DNA of 64,000 bases from Azolla caroliniana (taxonomy: Eukaryota; Polypodiophyta), in the NCBI GenBank assembly GCA_043228905.1, contig JBHGNT010000001.1:28272001-28336000 (forward strand), read 5' to 3'. The notes under the pieces were generated by a model. That model did no database searches. It was not told where the DNA came from and worked only from the letters and a program-made list of their open reading frames with translations. The position numbers were made by a program, and so were the translations under genes. Shown here one piece after another: positions 10,128 to 19,400 of this stretch. Each line of letters opens with the position of its first letter. The first letter of the stretch is position 1.

Positions 10128-10360
10128 TGTTGTGAAGAATTTCGGCCAGAGGTGAAAACCGGGAAATATTGGCTACATGGGCGGGGTGCACCATGTGCAC
10201 TCACCCTCGTATAATTGAGTGAATAATAGGAGTTAAGTCGGGATGAAGGATCCCATGTAAATCGGGATTTATCCCACATTGAGGAAGGGATGGTCCCTTG
10301 TAGAAGGGTTGCCCATTTTGTATTAGTAGGGTATACCGTTAGATGGAGAGACGTTCTCTC

Positions 10361-10427
<67 letters not shown>

Positions 10428-10688
10428 TTAGGGTTTCTTCTTCTTGCTCTCCTCTGCTTCTTCTTCATCCTTCTGTGCGTCGAGCCTTGGCATATAGCGT
10501 TCCGGTTTTTTGCCTTGTACTATGTGCAAGACCCCGCTCGGCGCGACAAGCCCGAGAGCTCCCCGATCGGCGGCTTGGCAGTAGACAACGGCTGTATCTT
10601 ATGTGACCTAGGTCTGGCTCGAAGTCGGTGTTGAATCTCATTGTCTTGTAAATACATATACATTTCGTTGTGCATATTCGTGTCTCTG
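10128..10688 (+). mobile_element. 3' LTR of the gag-only element, TATA region deleted
   Basis: It aligns to 5176-5726 from TGTTGTGAAG to GTGTCTCTG. Relative to the 5' LTR it lacks about 30 bp that hold the TATA box (the join reads CCCACATTGAGGAAGGG). Its (TC)n tract is about twice as long (10363-10423). Other differences are scattered substitutions, so the two LTRs have aged apart. Confidence 0.8.
10363..10423. repeat. (TC)n microsatellite in 3' LTR
   Basis: About 30 TC units; the allelic position in the 5' LTR (5431-5461) has about 15. It lies in the transcribed part of the LTR. Confidence 0.95.
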
Positions 10689-12817
10689 TTGGTATCCTCT
10701 TTTTGACCTCAGGTAAATCTGGAACACAAACCTACCCATTACGGTAGAGCAGACCATTAGCAATGTGGAAGTATTCCTTCGAGGATGTGGTGGTGTCTGT
10801 TCCAGACTCAACTCTTGCCCAGTATTTTGCAAAATAACTGTCATCAGGATACTTCCCTCGAAGGTGATCATAAAGATCTCATGTTATTTCAATGAAGCTA
10901 AGCATGTTAACTTCACGGATGCGACTTAGTGCATCAGCGACAGTATTCATGGAACCTTTACGATATCGTATGGAAAAATCAAAGTCTTGGATGAGATCTG
11001 CCCATCGTGCCTTACGACCTTTCAGGTCTTGTTAGTCACAAAAATATTTCAAGGACTCATGGTCCGTAGTTACCACAAAGCGATTTCCATAAAGATAATG
11101 GCGCCATGTTTTGAGTGCATGTATAACTGCAAATAATTCCTTTTCTTGAACGGTATACCGACATTGAGCAGAATCAAGTTTCTTACTCTTGAATGCTATT
11201 GGTTTACCATCTTGATATAAGACAGCACCTATAGCATAATCGCTTGCATCGGTTTCAACCTCAAAAGGTTTTGAAGGATCGGGTACAAGAAGTGAAGGAG
11301 CCTTGCATACCAGGTCCTTGAGTTCCTTAAAGGCGAGGTCTAGTGTAGCATTCCACACAATAGGTTTTGTAGACTTACGCGTTTGACCTTTTAGAAGATC
11401 AGTAAACGGCGTCGTCAATTGGGAGTAATTACGAAGGGATTTTCGCAAAAACCCAACAAAACCAAGGAATGATCAAACTTCTCGAATGTTCCGAAGAGTG
11501 GGCCAAAGCTTGATTTTCTCGATGCGAGAAGGATCAATTTCAACTCCTCGTTCGGTTATGAGATGTCCAAGATAAGTAATTCATTTCTTGAAGAACTCAC
11601 ATTTTGAGATCTTCACATAAAACTGTTTGTCATGCAATGTTTGTAAAACAAAGCGAACATGTTTAGCATGTTCTTGTAATGTACAGCTATAAACTAAAAT
11701 ATCATCCAAGAAAATAACGACAAATTTTCCAAGTTGTTCTCAGAAAATGTCATTCATTTCTTGTTGAAATGTAGTCGGAGCATTGGTCAAACCAAAAGGC
11801 ATAACCAGAAACTCATAATGGCCATAGCGCGTACAAAATGTTGTTTTAGGAACATCGTCCTCACTTATACGAATTTGATGGTAGCCAGTACGGAGATCAA
11901 GTTTCGTAAAATACCGAGCTCCCTGGAGACGGTCAATTAGATCGTCAGCCCGGGGCAATGGATACGAATTCTTGATCGTCACATTATTCAAGCGTCGGTA
12001 ATTAATACACATACGCCATGTGCCCTCTTTCTTTTTAACCAACAGAACTGGTACACCCCATGGAGATTTACTATAATGTATATAAACCCATTCGTAAATA
12101 GTCCTTGAGTTGCTTAGATACCTCATCCTCTTCGGATCGACTTAAGCGAAAAGGAGGTATACTTATTGGTGCAACACCAGGTACAATTTCTATACGATGG
12201 TCTATATTACGTTTAAGAGGTAAGCCATCTGGTAGTTCACTCGGAAAAACATCACGAAAATCATTTAAGACTTCATCAAGTTGTTGTTGTTCAAAATATG
12301 TTAATTGAACCGAGACATTATCGATATTGTAAACGTGAATGTCCGGATCAAGTGCACAATAAAATAGAGTTGAACAAGACAACTCGGATATTGATGGACA
12401 CGAGGAAACAATCGAGAGGGATTGTTTTTTTACACATTGAATAAAATGAGTACAATCGTTCAATACAAATGTAATTGAATGATGAACCCAATCAATAGAT
12501 AAAGAAGAGCTTTTATTATAAAACCAAGGATAACCCAGTATTACATCAGTGGTAGAAAGATTCATTACATGGAAGTCTACTTCCTCTATATAAGTGTCAA
12601 TAAAAATTCCTAATGAATGAATCGCCCCGTTGATGTATTGTACTCTTCCATCAGCCAAGTGCACCGTGTAGGTGTGATCACTTACGGTGGGTTGGATTCC
12701 CCATATCTGAACCAAACGATCATTCACAAAGTTGTGTGAGCTTCCCGAATCAAATAAAAATTGTACGGGAGATCCATTGATATACCCGTTTGCACGTAGT
12801 AAATCATTGGGACCCAA
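10689..12817 (-). pseudogene. Gypsy-2 pol: protease, RT, RNase H, truncated
   Basis: On the minus strand the protease site VQFLFDSGSSHNFVNDR is followed by DVILGYPWFYNK. RT begins with [19 protein letters not shown] and shows [30 protein letters not shown], and [13 protein letters not shown] after a TGA. RNase H has VETDASDYAIGAVLYQ, QEKELFAVIHALKTWRHYL and TTDHESLKYFCD, followed by a stop. Stops near 11743 (F*EQLGKF), 11581 (KK*ITYLGH), 11474 (REV*SFLGF) and 11034 (CD*QDLKG) interrupt one continuous frame. At least three look like CGA to TGA or CAA to TAA. A GRFVFQIYLR remnant near 10730 is the linker before integrase, which is absent. Confidence 0.88.
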
Positions 12818-12849
12818 TACATAGTGAGGGAAAGAACATTGACAATTAC

Positions 12850-13822
12850 TTAAATGATGTGTATAGACCTGAAGGACATTAGGAATCTGACCTTTATGGT
12901 TTGCAGGTTTAGCTTTGTTGTCGTGCTCTTTCCGTTGGAGCTTTCGACATTGATCTTTTGTATGACCCTTCTTTGTGCAGAATACGCAAAAAGGATGTTG
13001 TCACTTACAATCGCGATCCATGAATTTGTTGGGTGTCTTGCGTTTCCCAACGAATTGCGACTGCTTAGTCCCGGGCGCTTCGTTGGGTTTGTTGTGGTCC
13101 TTCTTCTAAGTGCGTTGATAGCGAAGAACTATTTCAACGGCCTCTTCGAAGGATTTTGGATCCTTATCGTGCACTATCCAGTGATAGTCCGAATTGGGGA
13201 TGCCATTGACAAAACAAGCTATTAACCTGTTGTCCCCTTCTAGACCCAATTTTTGGATTTGGGTTCTAGCATGGTGGACATAGTCTTCCAGCGAGGAAAA
13301 CTTCCTGCTAGAGAGGTTCATTAAAGCTTGTGTTGCCTCGGTTTGAGAGGGCTGCCACCAAGCGGCGGCCTTACCCCCTAGTTCTCGGCCGACATATGCA
13401 ATCTTCGTACTATCTAGCGTGGGATAGATCTCAAAATGAGACTCCCATCGGCCCAGCCACGTGCAAATTGCTTCTTCGGTTCTTTCCTTTTTGTCTCCCG
13501 TAAATGGCTTAACGACAAACGATGGTTCATCCTGTCGCTCATCAGGTCTATTAGTCTCACGTTGTAAACTAATGACACGTGCCTCGAGAGCACTTTGAGA
13601 TTGCCGAAGTTCGGTCATCTGTTGAGCGGTGAAACTAAGGTATTGGGTTATTTGCGAAAAATACATCTCAATGGACATTTGTCCAGGAAGATTCCCTTGA
13701 GCGGATGACATCGGGTCGTTATTTTGACCCATTAAATGATTATTTCTGGAAAAGAAATAGGATAAGGTTAGAGAGATAGTCATAACATCATGTCGTGATG
13801 TAAACATATCATGGGCAAACAT
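12850..13822 (-). pseudogene. Gypsy-2 gag with zinc knuckle
   Basis: The minus-strand frame from about 13730 encodes a gag. It has a coiled-coil-like stretch with QQMTELRQSQSALEARVISL, then FTGDKKERTEEAICTWLGRW and AYVGRELGGKAAAWWQ. Near its C-terminal end the frame shifts and then contains a TGA (about 13003-13005) just before a CCHC knuckle, CVFCTKKGHTKDQC (about 12935-12976). The first residues of the longest frame (13822 to about 13735) may be leader rather than protein, because a methionine at about 13732 also fits. Confidence 0.75.
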
Positions 13823-14141
13823 TAATCGATATCATGATCTCACGTCAATACCTCTCTAGACGTATGAGATGAGGTTCAAGATCAGGTTACTATGGTTACA
13901 CAAAGGTGTTTTAAAAACCATGGGGGTGACAAATAAATTTCTTTCCCTGATCTCTATATCGATTTTTTCATGGTGGCTCCCCGAGGCTCAACCATGTATG
14001 TTCGCGTCATGAACTTATATACACATATGTATATTATCACATATATACGATCAACTACGTATACACGTGACCACATATGCCTATATTAAAGAAATCGTTA
14101 TATTTAATAGCCAAAAATGACGTAATCGAGATACGTAATCT

Positions 14142-14384
14142 AGGCATATACCTCTACGCACACAAGACATCAAAAAATTAGGGTTCAACGTAATACGCAA
14201 TTGAGGTATTGACCTCTTACACATACGATACCAAACGCATATCATTTACAACAAAATCGAGGTGTTGACCTCATACGCAAACGTAACATATGTTCGTGAA
14301 CGTAATACGTAATTGAGGTATTAACCTCGTACGTATACGACACTCATCACATATTATTTATATGTCAAATGAGGTATTGACCTT
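14142..14384 (-). repeat. 56-bp tandem repeat carrying a short hairpin, in gypsy-2 leader
   Basis: The motif GAGGTATTGACCTC, or a close variant, starts at 14203, 14259, 14315 and 14371, an exact 56-bp period. A weaker, slightly shifted copy lies near 14142-14155. Each motif can pair with itself (GAGGT with ACCTC around a 4-nt loop). The repeat context is roughly CGTAATACG(C/T)AATT before and CTTACACATACGATA after. It lies between the primer site and gag, so it is part of the genomic RNA leader. Confidence 0.85.
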
Positions 14385-14628
14385 GTGCACATATGTAAGC
14401 GTTTTAGATAACCAATTAAATACCACTACAACATCATTTAATTAATGAAAATAATCTACATATTAACCATACACATGATTAGATGGGAGAAGAAAAAATA
14501 GACCAAAAATAACAAGAAAGATTACCGAAGTTCCTTGTTGATCCTTATCTGCATGAAGGCTAACCGCACAACGATCGATCGTCATCCATCGAGAAGATAA
14601 GACCAACAAAAGAAACATTAGTACAAAC

Positions 14629-14640
14629 GCTCGGATACCA
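14629..14640 (-). other. Primer binding site of gypsy-2 (tRNA-Met type)
   Basis: The minus strand reads TGGTATCCGAGC, one mismatch from TGGTATCAGAGC, the complement of the plant initiator tRNA-Met 3' end. It lies directly downstream of the LTR end, where the first DNA strand is primed. Confidence 0.75.
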
Positions 14641-14642
14641 AA

Positions 14643-15098
14643 TATTAGAGACATGTACTAAAGTAAGCATTAGATAAGGATAGATCTAGGTAGATAGAAA
14701 GAAAGGAGAGAGAGAAAGAAGGGTGTCAATCCACCCGACCACCCCCGAACGAAGGGATCGAGACGGACTCGAGCCTCGATTGGCGTCCCATACCATCGCC
14801 GTGGTGTCGAGTCATACCTTGTGCTAGCACACTCACTACAAGAGTTGACCCACCACAAGACAGAGTCTCGACGTAGTTCACCCGATGATCAAATGAGGGT
14901 AGCTAGGCCTCTTATTTATAGCGATACACAAGGTCCCCAGGCAAGTTCACACTTGGCCTAATGGGTTGTCTAAATCCCGAGGATTAAAAGTAATCCTCCC
15001 CTTCTTTACACTCTCGTTTAACCCTCACACTTATCCACGTGTATAGAATACTACGGTAAATTCTCACCACGGGATATTATATGGTCATGCCCGTAACA
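14643..15098 (-). mobile_element. Gypsy-2 5' LTR
   Basis: Read on the minus strand, it opens with TGTTACGGGC at 15098 and ends near 14643, two or three bases before the primer site. A TATA box (CTATAAATAAG) lies near 14910-14923. The 3' end is read as CTCTAATA rather than a CA. A related sequence is recognisable at 32527-32780. Confidence 0.7.
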
Positions 15099-15815
15099 AC
15101 GCGAATGAACAGTCAAAGCCTGTTGGCACCCCTCTTGCTCCTCATTTCAAGCTTAGTGCACCTTTATCGCCGAAAAATGATAAGGAACAAGAAAACATGT
15201 CAAAGGTTTCGTATGCAAATGCTATTGGTAGCTTGATGTATGCTACGGTGTGTACAAGGCTTGACATTTCACAAGCAATTGGAGTTGTAAGTAGATATAT
15301 TTATAATCCCGATAAGGAACATTGACAAATTGTGAAATGGATTCTACGGTATTTTCTCAAGACCATGGATGTTGGTCTAATGTTTCAACGGGATGAAGAT
15401 AATGGTCAATTCAATGGTTGTTGGGTTCTACGACTCAAAGTATGTTGCTGATTTGGATAGGCATTGATATGTGATTTGGAAGTCTACTTTACAATCAATA
15501 ATGCTTGTATCTACAACAGAAGCAAAGTACATGGTAGTTTTTGAGGTTGTTAAAGAAATAATTTGGCTTCAAGGATTGCATGATGAACTAGGAGTACATT
15601 GTGATAGTCAAAGTGCTTTCCATTTAGCAAACAATCAAGTTTATCATGGAAGGACAAAACACAATAACGTTAAGTATCACATCATTAGAGTAATTCTAGA
15701 GGACAATCGAGTTTCAATTTAGAAGATTAAGACTAGTGAAAAAGTTTGCAAACATGATGACAATTGTCAAGTTCAATCCTTGTTTGGACTTGATAAATGT
15801 TTTGAAAATTGGAAG
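15099..15815 (+). pseudogene. Decayed copia RNase H remnant
   Basis: The plus strand encodes a copia pol 3' end: NEQSKPVGTPLAPHFKLS, then YANAIGSLMYATVCTRLDIS, a TGA in place of a residue (EH*QIVKWILRY, about 15326), a frameshift around the expected DSKYVADLD, then STTEAKYMVVFEVVKEIIW and HCDSQSAFHLANN. A final frameshift precedes MTIVKFNPCLDLINV. Stops and shifts make it dead. Coding begins exactly at the gypsy-2 LTR edge, so the rest of this older copia lay on the far side of that insertion and is no longer seen. Confidence 0.85.
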
Positions 15816-15879
15816 TTTGGTACTTGCAAAGCGCATTGGAAGACACTACCAAAGATTGTGTTGTGAGAAGATGAAAAAT

Positions 15880-16250
15880 TTGAAGATGTGGGAAGGTCCC
15901 AAAGGTAGAGATTTGTGGATGGTGGCTCCCTTTTCCCATATCCCACATTGAAAGGTGTAGGAAGGGAGGGAGGAGTATGGGCCAATTTTGGGTCTTAGAA
16001 GACATTAATATATCTTTCTTTCTTTCTCATATCCCACGTTGAAAGGTTTCGGAAGGATGAGGGGAGCCGTGTATTATAAATTGGAATCTCTTCCCTTCTA
16101 AGCTTTACTCATCTAGATTAGTTTTGTCTTGTTTCTTCATTCATTTGTAGTGTTTCTTAGCGAAACATTAATCTTGGTAGTGTTTAAGGACTTAGGCAAA
16201 ATATGCTGAACCTCTTTAAATTTCTGGTGTCTTTTATTTCTCGTAATTTT
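15880..16250 (+). mobile_element. Probable 3' LTR remnant of the decayed copia
   Basis: After the pol remnant comes a stretch with two similar blocks about 90 bp apart (CATATCCCACATTGAAAGG at about 15938 and CATATCCCACGTTGAAAGG at about 16028), a TATTATAAATTGG TATA-like box near 16071, and T-rich DNA. Position and content fit the LTR of the preceding copia, but no second copy exists to fix its ends. Its right end overlaps the likely 3' UTR of the neighbouring minus-strand gene. Confidence 0.4.
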
Positions 16251-16423
16251 TTTTGCTTTTATTAAATAGCTTTATTTTGGTTAAATATTTTCTGCTTCCA
16301 CAACATAGAGGAAGTGAGAGAGATACACACATATACTTTTCTAGTTTCCATGAATTCATTCCTGGGTTGGATCAGGGGTGTCGGGTATGCTTGATGAAGG
16401 GGACAGAAAGTAACGACAAGAAC

Positions 16424-19400
16424 CTAATTGAAATGCACAATGTAGCAGGGTAGAAGTTGGTCCCCTTTCTTGAGGACGAAAATGTCCTTGGTTTCACCAA
16501 AAGTGTGATGAACATCCTTTGATCCACATACAGCACGAGACAAGAGCATCATCCGACTTGTCTTAGCATACTGCATGGCTGTCTCTGGATTCACAGCCAC
16601 ATACACGCCCTTCCCATAAACGCATCCGGTTTTCATTGCCACTTCTTCACCACCCACTTTGAACCCTTCTCTTATAATCTTGTCTATGGCCTCCTTGCTA
16701 GTCCCATGAAACACAAGCCTCTCAGCGACTTTCCCGCCGCTTTGTCCAATCTCTTTCTTCCTCGCCTCGAACTTTTGTTCGAGAATAGAAGACCTTGTGT
16801 ACTCCACCTCCTTGATCTGAGTTAGTGAGGGACAATTATATGCAGTAAGGGAAAAACACACCAAAACATTATATACAACCCCCAAAATTTCACAAAAAAA
16901 GTACAAGAATACTCCTATGTTTGCAGAAGCAGGGTTAAGTTTTTGGACTGCAAAGGGCTAATTTTTATGCCATTTTAAACTGATTCCACATTACCATATT
17001 CTTTCCTCCATGGAGACTGCACATTCTGAGAAATTGTGATTCAGCAAATCGGTAATGCATCTCATCGGCAGTGAAGCCACTAAACCCCGAGGATGAAGAT
17101 GCATTTAGCATTCGCCTTTCGAAGTCTACATTAGATTCACTAAGCCCCAATGTCTGTACTCCGAGATCGCCACATTTCAAGTTGTCATAGTACACGATGT
17201 ATCTTGGTATAGCTTGACTTGGATCATAGACAATAAACTCATCATACTGGGTTCCTTGAGTGCCTCTGCTGTTTCTCATGGAGAAGACCGAATCGTATCC
17301 TTGTTTCCTCACTGTTGCAAGATTAAGATCTTGCTTAGCTGTCTTTAAGCTGCAGAGACAATAAATGTTTCAATGGAAATGAGGGTTCTGTTCACATGAC
17401 AGTTTTTTGAGCTATGTATTTCACTATGTTCAGATATGTTCACTTTGTTTACCTCCAGGGTGTGCCAAGCAATACTTCACACAGCAAGAGCTTATTCGAA
17501 CCCTTTGTATATAAGCTTTGTGCACTCTTGGATGAGTCTGTCGCGAAGTAACACCCCTGCAGGAAGAGTGAATCTGCAGGTTTAATTATCTAAGTTTCTG
17601 GTCTTTCTAATCAGGCTCAGCTATTCCATTATAGTTTTTACCACGAGTTTTATACAGCTAGTTGACATGAAAATAGATGCAGATGCTAGATTCATCTAAA
17701 AATCTCCCTACATTTATCAAATAACTTTGTTACATATGGTTCAAATCATTTTGATGATCCTCGAACACATGCCTTTATCTTGCTGAGATTCCAATAGGCC
17801 ATATCTTCAGACTTTGAGTTAACAAATAGAGGTCAAGAAAGAAAGAGAATACAAACCTCATTATGTGTTAAGCAGCTTTAAAAATAAGAGACAGATACTG
17901 AACGTCCAAGTCATTCATTTGAACCTCGGATCTTACCTGGCCGAACATGTTCTTTGCTTCGGCAGGGGGCAGTCGAAATCCATTATGAGTGATGCCCTTA
18001 ACCCCCTCATCGCTGGTTCCGTGGAAGAGGAGCTGTGTTGGTGCTGTTGGATCTATCAGTTCTTTCTGTGCTTTGAGGAATGCCAATTCCAGTTTTATAT
18101 TTGTAACTTTCTCTACTCTCCTTACGATGGGAAGAGTTTTATGATCTGGTTGAATGAATTTTTCTGTTCGGTCTTTGACCTGCCATTTCACAAATCTAAC
18201 CAAGCATTAGACTGCCATGTAATTTATTATTTTAAAATTTGAAGGGAAGAAGACGTCTGACTGACCATGCAGTACTCAGCTGCGGTTTCACCTTCAGGTA
18301 AGAGTTCTTTAAAGAATGGGCCATCAGCATTCTCCTTTCCAAGGTTTTGTATCTCAATGTCAATGGTTTTCATCTTCTCTTCTAGTTTTTTCCTTTGAAG
18401 CTCTTTCTCTTTCATGTCTAGAATTTTTTTTATATCATCACATTTCTGGCAAACCTTGGAAATACATTCCATGCCACACGGTAAAGTACAAGGATGACCA
18501 CATGCCAATGTCTTGCTACATGGGTATTTGCATACGAGAACGCTTGATTTATTCTCTGTTTCTTCCCAACATTTGCAATTGATTGAATGACCGCATCCTT
18601 CAAGTGTTAGCCATACCATCTCATCACACCTCATGCTGTCATCTGCTACTGAGCAGATCTTGGTTGTAGAATGCTGGCATCTCTTAAAAGTAAAGCGTAC
18701 AATCTCTTTACAAGGAGGGTGGGCTCTACCGTGACATAGGGCTTTGCAATAATGGAGGCATGCTAATTCAGAATTACATGGTCTTTTGCATACCGCAGTA
18801 GTTGAAAACGTATGTGCATCTTTCTGGTGCAATTCAATTCTGGGTTCATTGGGATGTCGGGGACAAGTTAGAAATATTGTTTCTCCCAGCAAGTTTTGTT
18901 TCCGGAAACACTCATCAATAAGTTTTCTCCAGTCTTGTGACCCATGGGACAAGGTCTTTGCATTCCCACATACATAGAAACCACTTCTAGCTCTCGATAC
19001 TGCAACACATAGTCGATTGGCTTCTTTCATATAGCCAATATTACCTTTTGCATTAGATCGAACCGTTGACACAATGATAATGCGATTTTCTGATCCCTGC
19101 AAAGATACTACACTGATCAAGAACCCTTCATCTTCCCATACTTCTATCCAGGAATGGTTCATCCGTCATATCATGGGTCATGAATCATGATGGTTAGTGA
19201 TTTGTACATTGATCAATGGTTCAATAATACCTGAAAACGATCAATGCTTTGTACATTGATAACGGACTCTCCCGCTCCAAGAGCAGCCAACATTTTTTTC
19301 AGAAGAGTGACCTAGATGCAGAGGTAAAAGAATGTAAGCATCCAAGAAAGACTCTTTCTTTACTAAACACTCCAAGGAGAAAACATCACTACATTACATA

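Larger units (their letters stand above)
5176..10688 (+). mobile_element. Gag-only LTR retrotransposon (TR-GAG/LARD-like), 5.5 kb
   Basis: Two direct repeats of about 551 and 561 bp (5176-5726 and 10128-10688) bound a 4.4-kb interior. The 3' LTR is preceded by a purine tract (about 10115-10127). The interior has a gag-like frame (5953-6879), then 3.2 kb of GC-rich repeated DNA with no protease, RT, RNase H or integrase motif in any frame I read. Gag-only plant elements are known as TR-GAG, and large elements with non-coding interiors as LARDs; this one combines both traits. The 5-bp flanks differ (TGCGT on the left, TTGGT on the right), and the flanks belong to two different gypsy elements. 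It is presumably mobilised by an autonomous gypsy partner not in the window. Confidence 0.75.
10689..15098 (-). mobile_element. Gypsy-2, 5' half only (LTR, gag, PR, RT, RNase H)
   Basis: In transcript order on the minus strand this holds a 5' LTR (15098 down to about 14643), a primer site (14640-14629), a repeat-bearing leader, gag (13822-12850), protease, RT and RNase H, and the start of the linker towards integrase. It stops abruptly at 10689 where the gag-only element begins. Integrase and the 3' LTR are not in the window. The right LTR edge falls exactly where decayed copia coding begins, so gypsy-2 inserted in that copia. Confidence 0.8.

Noticed and set aside
16424-16906. The PARP domain at the 3' end as an independent single-exon gene
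   Set aside because: Its frame lacks a good start. A clean acceptor at 16817/16816 joins it in phase to the exon ending at 16995, which supplies the start of the same PARP domain.
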